From an uncultured Nocardioides sp. (GTDB lineage: Bacteria; Actinomycetota; Actinomycetes; Propionibacteriales; Nocardioidaceae), in NCBI RefSeq assembly GCF_947488515.1, contig NZ_CANKZF010000002.1, positions 1,276,294-1,340,293 of the forward strand: a DNA stretch of 64,000 nucleotides, read 5' to 3'. Each line of letters begins with the position of its first letter. The first letter of the stretch is position 1. Made by a program: the position numbers and the translations under genes. Positions 9,583-18,921 of this stretch are shown one piece after another. The notes under the pieces were generated by a model. That model searched no databases. It saw nothing but the letters and a program-made list of their open reading frames with translations, and was not told where the DNA came from.

Positions 9583-10673
9583 ACGGCGGCGGCATGGCCA
9601 GCACGACCGGCACCCACCAGTGGCGCGGCGTGATCGAGGAGTACCGCGACCTCCTCGACCTCCCCGAGGGGATGCCCGCCGTGACGCTTCGCGAGGGCGG
9701 GACGCCGCTCGTCCACTCCGAGTGGCTCTCCGGGCTCACCGGGGGAGAGGTGTGGCTCAAGGTCGAGGGCGACAACCCGACCGGCTCGTTCAAGGACCGC
9801 GGCATGACGGCCGCGATCTCCCACGCCCGGCACCTCGGCGCCGAGGCGGTCGTGTGCGCCTCGACGGGCAACACGTCGGCGTCCATGGCGGCGTACGCCG
9901 CGAAGGCACGTCTCAAGCCGCTGGTGCTCATCCCCGAGGGCAAGATCGCTGCCGGCAAGCTCGCCCAGGCGGTGGTGCACGGCGCCCAGGTGATCATGGT
10001 CCGGGGCAACTTCGACGACTGCCTGTCGATGGCCATCGGCCTCTCGAAGAGCTACTCGGTCGAGCTCGTCAACTCGGTCAACCCGGTCCGCCTGCAGGGG
10101 CAGAAGACCGCGTCGTTCGAGATCGTCGACTTCCTCGGCGACGCCCCCGACGTGCACCTGCTGCCGGTCGGCAACGCGGGCAACATCTCCGCCTACTGGC
10201 TCGGCTACCAGCAGTACGCCGACCTCGGCCGGGCCACCAAGCGCCCGAGGATGCTCGGCTTCCAGGCCGAGGGTGCGGCGCCGCTGGTGACCGGTGAGCC
10301 GTTCCCCGACCCGGAGACCAAGGCGACCGCGATCCGGGTGGGCAACCCGGCGTCGTGGCACCTCGCCGAGCAGGCGGCCAAGGAGTCCGAGGGCGGCTTC
10401 GCGGCCCTCTCCGACGCCCAGATCCTCGCTGCGCAGATCGAGCTCGCCCGCAACGACGGCGTCTTCGTCGAGCCGGCCTCGGCCGCGGGCGTCGCCGGTC
10501 TGCTCGCCGCGCTGGAGTCCGGCCAGGTGTTCACCGGCGCCACGGTGGCGATCACCGTCACCGGCCACGGGCTCAAGGACACCGCCACCGCGCTGGAGTC
10601 GTGCGGTGACCTGGTCGACACGGTCGTCGACGCCGACGTCGACGCGGCGGCCGCCGCAGCCGGCCTCTCCTGA
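9579..10673 (+). CDS. thrC: Threonine synthase
   Basis: 364 residues, PLP fold-type II lyase converting O-phosphohomoserine to threonine. The PLP lysine is in [11 protein letters not shown], the phosphate loop is the later Gly-rich stretch [12 protein letters not shown], and the Ser/Thr cluster [14 protein letters not shown] is typical. The GTG at 9579 is favoured because AAGGAGG lies 6 nt upstream, although an in-frame ATG at 9594 (MASTTGTHQ) is possible. GTGA overlap with hom and TGATG overlap with thrB show tight coupling of the threonine genes. Confidence 0.96.
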   Translation: MNGGGMASTTGTHQWRGVIEEYRDLLDLPEGMPAVTLREGGTPLVHSEWLSGLTGGEVWLKVEGDNPTGSFKDRGMTAAISHARHLGAEAVVCASTGNTSASMAAYAAKARLKPLVLIPEGKIAAGKLAQAVVHGAQVIMVRGNFDDCLSMAIGLSKSYSVELVNSVNPVRLQGQKTASFEIVDFLGDAPDVHLLPVGNAGNISAYWLGYQQYADLGRATKRPRMLGFQAEGAAPLVTGEPFPDPETKATAIRVGNPASWHLAEQAAKESEGGFAALSDAQILAAQIELARNDGVFVEPASAAGVAGLLAALESGQVFTGATVAITVTGHGLKDTATALESCGDLVDTVVDADVDAAAAAAGLS

Positions 10674-11569
10674 TGACCCAGTTCGTCGACGGGCCCGTGC
10701 GGGTCTCCGTCCCGGCGACCTCGGCCAACCTCGGCCCGGGCTTCGACAGCCTCGGCCTCGCGCTGTCGCTGCGCGACGAGCTCGAGGCGGAGGTGCTGAC
10801 CGGGGGCCTGGTGGTCGAGGTCGAGGGTGCGGGTGCCGAGGGCGTGCCGCGCGACGAGTCGCACCTGGTGGTCCGCTCCATGCGGGCGGCCTTCGAGCTG
10901 ATGGGGGAGCAGCCGCCCGGCCTGCGCCTGACCTGCCGCAACGTCGTCCCGCACGCCCGCGGCCTCGGGTCGTCGTCCGCCGCGATCGTCGCGGGCGTCG
11001 TCCTCGCGCGGGCGCTCGTCGCGGGCGGCCAGCTGCTCGCCTCCGACGAGGCGCTCTTCGACCTCGCCGCCGACCTCGAGGGCCATCCCGACAACGTCGC
11101 CCCGGCGTTCTACGGCGGGTTCGTCATCTCCGGCCGCGAGGACGGGCACTGGTACGCCGTCCGCGCCGGGGTCGACCCCCGCGTCACCGCCGTGGTGTTC
11201 GTCCCGCCCACGGGGGTCGAGACGAAGGTCGCGCGCGGGCTGCTGCCCGACGTCGTGCCCCACGCCGACGCCGCCGCCAACTCCGGTCGCGCCGCACTGC
11301 TGGTCGCCGCGCTCAACGGGCAGCCCGAGCACCTGCTCGCCGCGACCCGCGACTGGCTCCACCAGGACCAGCGCGAGCCCGCGATGCCCGAGACGCTGGC
11401 GCTCGTCCGACGCCTGCGCGCCGAGGGCGTGCCCGCCGTCGTCTCCGGAGCCGGCCCGACGGTGCTGGCCTTCGGCTCCTCCGACACCTCCGACCTGCTG
11501 TCGCGGTGCCCGAGCGGGTGGACCCCGCACCAGCTCTCGATCGACGTCGACGGCGCGCGCCTCACCTGA
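10673..11569 (+). CDS. thrB: Homoserine kinase
   Basis: 298 residues, GHMP kinase that phosphorylates homoserine for ThrC. The N-terminal VRVSVPATSANLGPGFDSLG block and the ATP-binding motif ARGLGSSSAAIVAG (about residues 97-110) are diagnostic; the C-terminal VSGAGPTVLAF is GHMP motif 3. It is the last gene of the run. It is followed by 373 bp without a gene, which holds a tandem repeat and then the rho leader. Confidence 0.96.
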   Translation: MTQFVDGPVRVSVPATSANLGPGFDSLGLALSLRDELEAEVLTGGLVVEVEGAGAEGVPRDESHLVVRSMRAAFELMGEQPPGLRLTCRNVVPHARGLGSSSAAIVAGVVLARALVAGGQLLASDEALFDLAADLEGHPDNVAPAFYGGFVISGREDGHWYAVRAGVDPRVTAVVFVPPTGVETKVARGLLPDVVPHADAAANSGRAALLVAALNGQPEHLLAATRDWLHQDQREPAMPETLALVRRLRAEGVPAVVSGAGPTVLAFGSSDTSDLLSRCPSGWTPHQLSIDVDGARLT

Positions 11570-11600
11570 CCGCTCGCGGCATCGGTGGCGCCATCGTTGC

Positions 11601-11746
11601 GGGCCCGTGGGGGGTGGCGGCGGATTGCGTCTGCGGTGGTCGGACACCTGCGAGGGGCCGCCACCTTTGCGGTGGGCCCGTGGGGGGTGGCGGCGGATTG
11701 CGTCTGCGGTGGTCGGACACCTGCGAGGTGCCGCCACCCTGCGGGT
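11601..11746 (+). repeat. Two tandem 73-bp copies of an intergenic repeat with terminal inverted arms
   Basis: Copies at 11601-11673 and 11674-11746 are identical for the first 55 bases and nearly so through base 65, then diverge. Inside each copy a 53-bp unit (11613-11665 and 11686-11738) is bounded by perfect 9-bp inverted arms, GGTGGCGGC and GCCGCCACC, so each can fold into a hairpin. The repeat occupies the thrB-rho gap (11570-11942). The rest of that gap holds a short related-looking GGTGGCGCC stretch near 11584, a candidate rho promoter and the rho leader. It could be a dispersed intergenic element or a thrB terminator region. Confidence 0.85.
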
Positions 11747-11800
11747 GGGGCGGGCGGGGCCCCTCTTCCGCACCGACCGGCTCTCGGCACGCGGACGCCT

Positions 11801-11809
11801 GCTAACCTG
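11801..11809 (+). promoter_or_regulatory. Candidate extended -10 promoter for rho
   Basis: TGCTAACCT matches TGnTAnnnT. A start near 11816 would give an untranslated leader of about 127 nt before rho. No convincing -35 box was seen. Confidence 0.4.
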
Positions 11810-11942
11810 ACCGCGCGCCGTTCGGCGTACCCGCCCGTCCCCGTCCTCGCGATGTCTCGAGGTCCGCGTGGACGGGACCCACCATCCGCCTCGCCGGCCG
11901 TTCGACCGGTCCGGGAGGCGACGCAACGTGCGAAGGATCCAC

Positions 11943-13856
11943 GTGACCGAGACCTCCTCTGCTCCTGCGGAGAACGCTGCCACCAAGCCTGCCAAGAAGT
12001 CGGGCGGGCTCAGCTCCATGCTCCTGGCCGACCTGAAGTCGATGGCCGCGGGCCTCGGCATCGCCGGAGCGGGCTCGATGAAGAAGGCGCAGCTCGTCGA
12101 CGCCATCCGGGCGAACCAGTCCGGTGGCGCCCCGGCGCAGCCGGCGAAGCAGACCCAGCCTGACCAGCCGCTCCAGCAGCCGGAGCGGCCGGAGCAGAAG
12201 GCCGCGGAGCCCGCCGCGGCCGCCGAGCCGGCGCCGCAGACGACGGTACGCACCCGCACCCGCAAGCAGCGCCAGGTCGAGCAGCAGGCCGAGCGGTCGG
12301 AGCAGCAGCCCGAGGACCGGTCCGAGCAGAAGTCCGAGCAGAAGTCCGACCAGAAGTCCGAGCAGCGCGCCGACCAGGGCTCCGAGCAGCGCGCCGACCA
12401 GGGCTCCGAGCAGAAGCCCGACCGGTCCGAGAAGCAGGACCAGAGGAAGTCGGACCGGCAGCAGGGCCAGAAGCAGGACCAGGGCCAGAAGCAGGACCAG
12501 GGCCAGAAGCAGGGCAAGCAGAACCAGCAGAACCAGCAGGGCAAGCAGGACCGCGACCAGAACCGCCAGGACCAGAACCGCCAGGACCAGCAGGCCCGCC
12601 AGGACCAGGCCCGCCAGGACCAGAACCGCCAGGACCAGAACCGCCAGGACCAGCAGGCCCAGCACCAGTCCGACGACGACGAGGACGGCGAGGGCGGCAG
12701 CCGTCGCAACCGCCGCCGCCGTGGACGCGACCGGACGCTGCCCCGCCAGGGCGGCAGCCGCAACGAGCCCGACACCACGATCCTCGAGGACGACGTCCTG
12801 GTGCCGGCGGCCGGCATCCTCGACGTGCTCGACAACTGCGCGTTCGTGCGCACCTCGGGCTACCTGCCCGGCCCGGAGGACGTCTACCTGTCGCTGTCGA
12901 TGGTCCGCAAGTACCACCTCCGCCGCGGCGACGCCGTGGTCGGTCAGGTGCGCCAGCCGCGCGAGGGTGAGCGTCGGGAGAAGTTCAACCCGATGGTCCG
13001 CATCGACAGCGTCAACGGCACCGAGGCCGAGGGCGCCAAGGAGCGCCCGGAGTTCGCCGACGCGGTTCCGGTCCACCCGCACCAGCGGCTGCGCCTCGCC
13101 TCGGACGCCGACCTGATCGGTCGCGTCGTCGACGTCGCCGCCCCGGTCGGCAAGGGCCAGCGGGGACTCGTCCTCGCTCCGCCGCGCACCGGCGCCACCA
13201 CGCTGTTCCAGTCGATCGCCCAGTCCGTGACGGCCAACAACCCCGAGTGCCACGTGATGGTGGTGCTGGTCGACACCCGCCCGGAGGAGGTCACCGACTA
13301 CCAGCGCGCCGTCAAGGGCGAGGTCGTCGCCTCGACCTTCGACCGACAGCCGGCGGACCACACCCTGGTCGCCGAGCTGGCCATCGAGCGCGCCAAGCGG
13401 CTCGTCGAGCTCGGCCACGACGTCGTCGTCCTGCTGGACTCGCTCACGCGCCTCGGGCGGGCCTACAACCTCGCCGCGCCGGCCAACGGACGTGTCCTGG
13501 CCGGCCTCGTCGACGCGTCCGCCGTCCACCCGACGAAGGAGTTCTTCGGCGCCGCCCGCGCGGTCGAGGACGGCGGCTCGCTGACCATCCTGGCCACCGT
13601 GGCCGTCGGCACCGGCTCGGCCACCGACGAGTTCTTCCTGGAGGAGCTCGCAGGCGCCGCCAACCTCGAGCTGGTGCTCAGCGCCGAGCGCGCCGCGAAG
13701 GGCATCGTCCCCGCGGTCGACGTCGCGGCCTCGGGCACCCGGCACGAGGAGAAGCTGCTCGCCCCGGCCGAGGGCGCCGTCGTCGGCGACCTGCGCAAGC
13801 AGCTCGCCGCCGCCGACTCCCCGCAGGCCGTCACCAAGGTCGTCGGCGCCCGCTGA
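11943..13856 (+). CDS. rho: Transcription termination factor Rho homologue with degenerate ATPase site
   Basis: 637 residues. A Rho_N SAP-like region (about 25-60, [16 protein letters not shown]) is followed by an insert of about 200 residues very rich in Gln, Asp, Lys and Arg (60-265). The OB-fold RNA-binding domain follows ([20 protein letters not shown]), then the RecA-like domain. GTG 11943 has AAGGA 5 nt upstream. Compared with E. coli Rho from memory, the P-loop reads APPRTGATT (K181 is R415, K184 is A418), E211 is T445, K336 is A570 and R353 is G587. Walker B D499 and arginine finger R600 remain. The C-terminus is about 15 residues short. Canonical locus upstream of rpmE-prfA; ATP hydrolysis is doubtful. 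Confidence 0.9.
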   Translation: MTETSSAPAENAATKPAKKSGGLSSMLLADLKSMAAGLGIAGAGSMKKAQLVDAIRANQSGGAPAQPAKQTQPDQPLQQPERPEQKAAEPAAAAEPAPQTTVRTRTRKQRQVEQQAERSEQQPEDRSEQKSEQKSDQKSEQRADQGSEQRADQGSEQKPDRSEKQDQRKSDRQQGQKQDQGQKQDQGQKQGKQNQQNQQGKQDRDQNRQDQNRQDQQARQDQARQDQNRQDQNRQDQQAQHQSDDDEDGEGGSRRNRRRRGRDRTLPRQGGSRNEPDTTILEDDVLVPAAGILDVLDNCAFVRTSGYLPGPEDVYLSLSMVRKYHLRRGDAVVGQVRQPREGERREKFNPMVRIDSVNGTEAEGAKERPEFADAVPVHPHQRLRLASDADLIGRVVDVAAPVGKGQRGLVLAPPRTGATTLFQSIAQSVTANNPECHVMVVLVDTRPEEVTDYQRAVKGEVVASTFDRQPADHTLVAELAIERAKRLVELGHDVVVLLDSLTRLGRAYNLAAPANGRVLAGLVDASAVHPTKEFFGAARAVEDGGSLTILATVAVGTGSATDEFFLEELAGAANLELVLSAERAAKGIVPAVDVAASGTRHEEKLLAPAEGAVVGDLRKQLAAADSPQAVTKVVGAR

Positions 13857-13987
13857 TCCGCGGGTTCCCGAGCGGGAATCCCCGGATTGGCGCCGTTGTT
13901 CATACCGGTGGCACACTTGTGCGCCGGCTCCGGTTCACGTCACTACGCATCCACGCGGGCGACCCGGAGCAACTCGAGAGGAACACC

Positions 13988-14212
13988 ATGAAGAAGGACA
14001 CCCACCCCGAGTACGTCGAGACCCAGGTGACCTGCACCTGTGGCGCGTCGTTCACGACCCGCAGCACCGCGACCTCCGGCTCGATCCACGCCGACGTCTG
14101 CTCGCAGTGCCACCCGTTCTACACCGGCAAGCAGAAGATCCTCGACACCGGCGGCCGCGTCGCCCGCTTCGAGGCCCGCTACGCCAAGAAGGCTCCGGCC
14201 GAGACGAAGTAG
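13988..14212 (+). CDS. rpmE: 50S ribosomal protein L31, zinc-binding type
   Basis: 74 residues. Four cysteines (CTC near residue 16 and CSQC near 38) form the zinc-binding C+ version of L31, on the central protuberance of the large subunit. ATG 13988 follows AGAGGAAC at a suitable distance. Position between rho and prfA is standard in actinobacteria. The 131-bp gap from rho suggests its own promoter, though none stands out. Confidence 0.95.
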   Translation: MKKDTHPEYVETQVTCTCGASFTTRSTATSGSIHADVCSQCHPFYTGKQKILDTGGRVARFEARYAKKAPAETK

Positions 14213-14306
14213 TCCACGTCAGGCGCCGGTCTCCCGCTCACCGCGGGTGGCCGGCGCCTTGTCGTCTGCACGTACCCCCATCTCCCCATCGATTCGAGGA
14301 GCAGCG

Positions 14307-15380
14307 TTGTTCGAAGCCGTCGAGGGCATGCGCGAGGAGCACGCCGACCTCGAGCGACGCCTCTCGCTGCCCGAGACCCACGCCGACCAGCGCCTCGCCA
14401 AGCAGCTCAACCAGCGCTACGCCGAGCTGACGGCCGTCGTGACGACCTGGCAGGAGTGGCTCCGCCTGGGCGACGACATCGAGGCGGCACGCGAGCTGGC
14501 CTCCGACGACCCCGCCTTCGCCCAGGAGGCCGACGACCTCGCCATGCGACGCGACGCCGCGGGTGAGCGGTTGCGCCGGCTGCTGGTGCCCCGCGACCCC
14601 ACCGACGGCAAGGACGCGCTGCTGGAGATCAAGTCGGGGGAGGGCGGCGAGGAGTCCGCGCTCTTCGCCGGCGACCTCCTGCGGATGTACACCCGCTACG
14701 CCGAGACCCGCGGCTGGAGCGTCGAGGTGCTCGACGCGACCGAGTCCGACCTCGGCGGCTACAAGTCCGTCACCGCGGCCGTCAAGGCCCGGGGCACCGT
14801 CGAGCCCGGCCAGGCGCCGTACGCCCTGCTGAAGTTCGAGGGCGGCGTTCACCGCGTCCAGCGCGTGCCCGTCACGGAGTCGCAGGGTCGGGTGCACACC
14901 TCCGCAGCGGGCGTGCTGGTGATGCCCGAGGCCGAGCAGGTCGACGTCGAGATCAACGACAACGACCTGCGCATCGACGTCTACCGCTCCAGCGGCCCCG
15001 GTGGGCAGAGCGTCAACACCACCGACTCCGCCGTGCGGATCACCCACCTGCCCACCGGCATCGTGGCGAGCTGCCAGAACGAGAAGAGCCAGCTCCAGAA
15101 CAAGGAGTCGGCGATGCGCATCCTCCGGGGTCGCCTGCTGCAGGCCGCCCAGGACGCCGCCGACGCCGAGGCCAGCGACGCACGCCGCTCGCAGGTGCGC
15201 ACGGTCGACCGCTCCGAGCGCATCCGCACCTACAACTACCCGGAGAACCGGATCTCCGACCACCGCACCGGCTACAAGTCCTACAACCTCGACCAGGTGC
15301 TCGACGGCGACCTCCAGCCGGTCCTCGACTCCTGCGTGGAGACCGACATGGCTGCCCGTCTCGCGGCGCTGGAGGGCTGA
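14307..15380 (+). CDS. prfA: Peptide chain release factor 1
   Basis: 357 residues, recognises UAA and UAG. The stop-codon tripeptide is PVT in [10 protein letters not shown] (RF1 type, PxT), and the peptidyl-transferase motif GGQ lies in [17 protein letters not shown]. The start is TTG 14307 ([12 protein letters not shown]), chosen because GAGGAG is 5 nt upstream; the first ATG (14328) would cut the conserved first helix. PrmC, which methylates the GGQ glutamine, begins 1 nt after the stop. Confidence 0.96.
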   Translation: MFEAVEGMREEHADLERRLSLPETHADQRLAKQLNQRYAELTAVVTTWQEWLRLGDDIEAARELASDDPAFAQEADDLAMRRDAAGERLRRLLVPRDPTDGKDALLEIKSGEGGEESALFAGDLLRMYTRYAETRGWSVEVLDATESDLGGYKSVTAAVKARGTVEPGQAPYALLKFEGGVHRVQRVPVTESQGRVHTSAAGVLVMPEAEQVDVEINDNDLRIDVYRSSGPGGQSVNTTDSAVRITHLPTGIVASCQNEKSQLQNKESAMRILRGRLLQAAQDAADAEASDARRSQVRTVDRSERIRTYNYPENRISDHRTGYKSYNLDQVLDGDLQPVLDSCVETDMAARLAALEG

Positions 15381-15381
15381 G

Positions 15382-16227
15382 GTGCGGCCCAGCCAGGCGC
15401 GTCGCGAGGCGGCCGCCCGGCTCCGGGACGCCGGCGTCGCCTCGCCGGAGCGTGACGCCGACCTCCTCCTCGCCCACGTACTCGACGTGCCGCTCGGCCG
15501 GCTGCCGCTGGTCGACGACCTCGGGGTGGGGGAGCAGGAGCAGTACGACGCCCTGCTGACGCGCCGCGCGGCCCGCGAGCCGCTCCAGCACCTCACCGGC
15601 ACGGCGGCGTTCCGCCACGTCGAGCTGGCCGTCGGGCCCGGGGTGTTCGTGCCGCGCCCCGAGACCGAGCTGCTGGCCGGGTGGGCGATCGAGCAGGCGC
15701 AGTCCCTCATCGGGGCGCCGGTGGTGGTCGACCTGTGCACCGGGTCGGGCGCGATCGCCGCGGCCGTCAAGGACGAGGTGCCGCATGCCGACGTGCACGC
15801 GGTCGAGATGAGCCCCGACGCGTTCCGCTACGCGGAGACCAACCTCGCCCCCTTCGCCGGGGTCGACCTCCGGCTCGGCGACGCCTTCGAGGCCTTCGAC
15901 GACCTCGCCGGCACCGTCGACGTCGTGGTGTGCAACCCGCCCTACATCCCGCTGGAGGCCTGGGAGTCCGTCGCCGTCGAGGCGCGCGACCACGACCCCC
16001 ACCTCGCGCTCTTCTCCGGGCAGGACGGGCTCGACGCCATGCGGCTCCTCGAGCGCCGGGCGGCCGCACTCCTCCGGCCCGGGGGAGTGGTGGGGGCCGA
16101 GCACGCCGACGTCCAGGGCGCCTCGGCGCCGGCCGTCTTCACGGCGACGGGGCGGTGGCTCGACGTGCGCGACCACCTCGACCTCGCGGGTCGACCGCGC
16201 TACACGACCGCGCGACTGGCACGATGA
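15382..16227 (+). CDS. prmC: Release factor glutamine N5-methyltransferase
   Basis: 281 residues, SAM-dependent methylation of the GGQ glutamine of release factors. The N-terminal helical domain (1-75) binds RF. The Rossmann core has DLCTGSGAIAAAV (motif I) and the catalytic NPPYIP motif. GTG 15382 has GGAGG upstream that lies inside the prfA end, so the two are coupled. The stop overlaps the next ATG (ATGA). Confidence 0.95.
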   Translation: MRPSQARREAAARLRDAGVASPERDADLLLAHVLDVPLGRLPLVDDLGVGEQEQYDALLTRRAAREPLQHLTGTAAFRHVELAVGPGVFVPRPETELLAGWAIEQAQSLIGAPVVVDLCTGSGAIAAAVKDEVPHADVHAVEMSPDAFRYAETNLAPFAGVDLRLGDAFEAFDDLAGTVDVVVCNPPYIPLEAWESVAVEARDHDPHLALFSGQDGLDAMRLLERRAAALLRPGGVVGAEHADVQGASAPAVFTATGRWLDVRDHLDLAGRPRYTTARLAR

Positions 16228-16889
16228 GCGGCGTGGACAGGCTTGCGACCTCGACCGAGGAGGAACGGGAGGCGGCGGTGACCGCCGCCGCCGGCGCCGT
16301 ACGACGTGGAGACCTGGTGGTGATCCCCACCGACACCGTCTACGGCATCGCCGCCGACGCGTTCTCCCACGAGGCCGTACGACGTCTCCTGGAGGCCAAG
16401 GGCCGCGGCCGCGAGATGCCGCCGCCGGTGCTCGTGTCCGCCGCGACCACCCTCGACGCGCTCGCCGAGACCGTGCCGCCGTGGGCGCGCACGCTGGTCG
16501 AGGAGTTCTGGCCGGGCCCGCTCACCCTCGTCTGCCGCCAGCAGGGCTCGCTCATGTGGGACCTCGGGGAGACCCGTGGCACGGTCGCGGTCCGGATGCC
16601 CGACGACGAGGTGGCCCTCGCCGTCCTCGAGCGCACCGGTCCGCTGGCGGTCAGCTCGGCCAACCTCACCGGCCGCCCCGCCGCCACCGACGCCGACCAG
16701 GCCGAGGAGATGCTCGGCGACGTCGTCGCGGTGATCGTCGACGCCGGCGCGTCCCCGGGCGGCGAGGCCTCCACGATCATCGATGTCACCGTGCCCGAGG
16801 GCCGGGTGCTGCGCCTCGGCGCGCTGTCGCTGGAGCAGCTCAACGCGGCGATCGAGGAGCACGGGGTCGTGCTCGAAGACCAGGGCTAG
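16224..16889 (+). CDS. L-threonylcarbamoyladenylate synthase (Sua5/YciO/YrdC/TsaC family)
   Basis: 221 residues of a single YrdC domain; makes threonylcarbamoyl-AMP for the t6A37 modification of ANN-reading tRNAs. Diagnostic blocks are GDLVVIPTDTVYGIAADA, the KGRGREMPPPVLV stretch (KxR), WPGPLTLV, VAVRMPDD and SSANLTGRP. It lacks the C-terminal Sua5 domain, so it is TsaC-like in length. ATG 16224 overlaps the prmC stop; a GTG at 16233 is an alternative. prfA-prmC-tsaC forms a translation-quality unit. Confidence 0.92.
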   Translation: MSGVDRLATSTEEEREAAVTAAAGAVRRGDLVVIPTDTVYGIAADAFSHEAVRRLLEAKGRGREMPPPVLVSAATTLDALAETVPPWARTLVEEFWPGPLTLVCRQQGSLMWDLGETRGTVAVRMPDDEVALAVLERTGPLAVSSANLTGRPAATDADQAEEMLGDVVAVIVDAGASPGGEASTIIDVTVPEGRVLRLGALSLEQLNAAIEEHGVVLEDQG

Positions 16890-16894
16890 GCCGG

Positions 16895-18088
16895 ATGCGG
16901 GAGTACCTCCTCGTCTTCCTGGTCGCCCTGTCGGTGACCTACCTGCTCACGGTCGTCGCGCGGGAGATCGCCCTGCGCACGGGAGCCGTCGCGGCGGTCC
17001 GCGACCGCGACGTCCACGCCGAGCCGATCCCCTACCTGGGCGGGCTGGCCATGCTCGGCGGGCTCTACGCGGCCTACCTCGTCGCCCGCCACCTGCCGTT
17101 CCTGTCCACCAGCGAGGAGTTCGTCTTCCCCGATGCCGGGGCGGTGCTCCTCGCAGGCGCCCTCGTCTGCGCCGTCGGCGTGATCGACGACATCTTCGAG
17201 CTCGACGCGCTCACCAAGCTCGGCGGGCAGGTGCTCGCGGCCGGCCTGCTGGTCACGCAGGGCGTGCGGTTCTACTACTTCCCGGGCGCCGACGGCACGC
17301 AGTTCTCCCTCGACGACGTGCAGGGCGCCGTGCTCACCCTCCTCGTGGTCATCGGCACGATGAACGCGGTCAACTTCGTCGACGGCCTCGACGGGCTGGC
17401 CGCGGGCGTGGTGGGCATCGGTGCTGCGGCGTTCTTCCTCTACTGCTACTTCGCCTCCGCACAGGCCAACCTCACCCTGGCCACGACCGGCGCCCTGCTG
17501 AGCGCCGCGCTTGCAGGGGCGTGCGCGGGCTTCCTGCCCCACAACTTCCATCCGGCCCGACTCTTCATGGGCGACTCGGGCTCGATGCTGATCGGACTCG
17601 TGCTGTCGGCGAGCGCGCTGACCCTGACCGGGCAGTTCGTCGGCATGCCGGAGACGACCGGCAACAGCCTGTTCGTGACCGTGCTGCCGGTGCTGCTGCC
17701 GATCTCGCTGCTGATGGTGCCGATCGTCGACCTGGTCCTGGCCGTCGTACGACGCACGCGTGCGGGTCGCTCGCCGATGAGCGCCGACAAGCAGCACCTG
17801 CACCACCGCCTCCTCGAGATCGGCCACTCGCAGCGGCGCGCGGTGCTGATCATGTGGATGTGGGCCTTCACGATCGCCACCGGCGCGGTGCTGGTGAGCC
17901 TGTTCGACGACCCGCTGGTCTGGTGGAGCCTCGGCACGATGATCGTCCTGACGGTGGCCCTCACCTTCGTGCTGCCGAAGCTGCACCGCCCCCGCAAGAC
18001 CGGCCTCGGCGACACCGGGCTGCCCGAGAACGCCTCGGTGGAAGGACGGGTCGAGGGGCACGCGGACGAGCCTGTCCCCGGCCCCTGA
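16895..18088 (+). CDS. Undecaprenyl-phosphate sugar-1-phosphate transferase (WecA/MraY superfamily)
   Basis: 397 residues with about 10-11 membrane helices. It transfers a sugar-1-phosphate, in this family usually GlcNAc-1-P, to a polyprenyl phosphate, starting cell-wall glycan or linker synthesis. Family motifs visible: VIDDIFELD (Asp-rich, Mg binding), NFVDGLDGLAAG, FMGDSGSMLIG and the HLHHRLL histidine motif. The location between tsaC and the atp operon matches mycobacterial wecA (rfe). ATG 16895 lies 5 bp after the preceding stop. Confidence 0.92.
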   Translation: MREYLLVFLVALSVTYLLTVVAREIALRTGAVAAVRDRDVHAEPIPYLGGLAMLGGLYAAYLVARHLPFLSTSEEFVFPDAGAVLLAGALVCAVGVIDDIFELDALTKLGGQVLAAGLLVTQGVRFYYFPGADGTQFSLDDVQGAVLTLLVVIGTMNAVNFVDGLDGLAAGVVGIGAAAFFLYCYFASAQANLTLATTGALLSAALAGACAGFLPHNFHPARLFMGDSGSMLIGLVLSASALTLTGQFVGMPETTGNSLFVTVLPVLLPISLLMVPIVDLVLAVVRRTRAGRSPMSADKQHLHHRLLEIGHSQRRAVLIMWMWAFTIATGAVLVSLFDDPLVWWSLGTMIVLTVALTFVLPKLHRPRKTGLGDTGLPENASVEGRVEGHADEPVPGP

Positions 18089-18110
18089 TTTCAGGGCCCC
18101 AGCGACTTTG

Positions 18111-18119
18111 TGATAGTTT
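18111..18119 (+). promoter_or_regulatory. Candidate extended -10 promoter for the atp operon
   Basis: TGATAGTTT matches TGnTAnnnT, 48 nt before the first atp gene. The -35 region shows no consensus. Confidence 0.35.
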
Positions 18120-18166
18120 TCACGAGCAGGGACGCACCGACCGTAGAGACCAGACAGGCCGCCGAC

Positions 18167-18625
18167 ATGACGACCGAGAGCAGCGCGAGCACCCGCCGCA
18201 GCAGCCTCGTGCCGGGCGTCCGGGTCGTCGCTCGAGCAGCCGTCCTGACGGCGCTCGCGGGGGTCGTCCTGGTGGTCTCCGCCGCCGTGGTGCACGGGGG
18301 AGAGGCGGCCGCTGCCGCTGCCGTCGGCGCCGGCCTGGTGATCCTCGTGGTCTCGTTCGGCACGCTGTCCCTCCACGTCGTCGCGAGCGCGATGCCGGCG
18401 GCGTCCCTCCTCGTCGCGCTGGTCACCTACGTGACCCAGCTGGCGATCGTGCTGCTGGTCTTCCTCGCCATCACCCGTGGCGACGCGTTCTCGAGCGACC
18501 AGGCGCGCGGCTGGCTGGCCGCGGCGATGGTCCTCGCCACGCTCGTGTGGACGGCTGCGCACCTCGTGCTCACCGCACGGGAGCGCGCGCCCTACTTCGA
18601 CCTCCCGCCCGGGGGTGAGTCATGA
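18167..18625 (+). CDS. atpI: ATP synthase I-like membrane protein
   Basis: 152 residues with four predicted membrane helices (LTALAGVVLVVSAAVV, AAAVGAGLVILVVSFG, ASLLVALVTYVTQLAIVLLVFLA shortened here to its core, and WLAAAMVLATLVWTAAHLVL). Sequence is poorly conserved, but size, topology and position before the AtpZ-like and atpB genes match the actinobacterial protein between wecA and atpB, thought to help c-ring assembly. ATG 18167 is chosen because it precedes a normal cytoplasmic N-terminus; an in-frame upstream GTG at 18110 lies on top of the promoter. The stop overlaps the next ATG. Confidence 0.7.
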   Translation: MTTESSASTRRSSLVPGVRVVARAAVLTALAGVVLVVSAAVVHGGEAAAAAAVGAGLVILVVSFGTLSLHVVASAMPAASLLVALVTYVTQLAIVLLVFLAITRGDAFSSDQARGWLAAAMVLATLVWTAAHLVLTARERAPYFDLPPGGES

Positions 18626-18921
18626 GCACCACGACTGATAATGTCCGCAGCGCAATGGCCGAGTCCGGTGCCACTTCCTCCCAACCGTCACGCAGCAGTG
18701 CTCCCAGCTACCTGGTGGCCGGGGTGCTGTTCTACGGAGCGGTCGGTTGGCTCCTGGACCAGTGGCTGGGCACCCGCTTCCTGGTGGCGGCGGGGGTCCT
18801 GCTCGGCGGAGCACTTGGCACGTACATGATGATCGTGCAGCTCAAGCGGCAGACCGCCGCGCAGGAGACGCACGCCAGCAGCACGACGAGCGACAAGACG
18901 AGCAGCGAGGAGTCGGAGTGA
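18622..18921 (+). CDS. AtpZ/AtpI family protein
   Basis: 99 residues with two membrane helices: YLVAGVLFYGAVGWLLDQWL, then GTRFLVAAGVLLGGALGTYM. The Gly pattern with a central LDQWLGT turn is typical of AtpZ, a small partner of AtpI in F1Fo assembly and ion transport. The tail ([16 protein letters not shown]) is a charged cytoplasmic segment. It overlaps both neighbours by 4 nt (ATGA and GTGA), so it is translated as part of the operon. Confidence 0.78.
   Translation: MSTTTDNVRSAMAESGATSSQPSRSSAPSYLVAGVLFYGAVGWLLDQWLGTRFLVAAGVLLGGALGTYMMIVQLKRQTAAQETHASSTTSDKTSSEESE

Noticed and set aside
11585..12163. Plus-strand frame across the tandem repeat and the rho start
   Set aside because: Runs through hairpin repeats and overlaps rho in another frame; no ribosome-binding site or family similarity.
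12280..12680. Repetitive DNA that could be taken for a CRISPR or minisatellite array
   Set aside because: The repeats are in-frame codon repeats of the Rho insert, with no spacer pattern.
12124..13116. Plus-strand frame rich in Arg and Ser inside rho
   Set aside because: It is a shifted reading of the rho low-complexity insert.
18081..18100. Small inverted repeat at the wecA stop (CCCTGA / TCAGGG)
   Set aside because: Only 6-bp arms and a 2-nt loop, no T tract; too weak to call a terminator.
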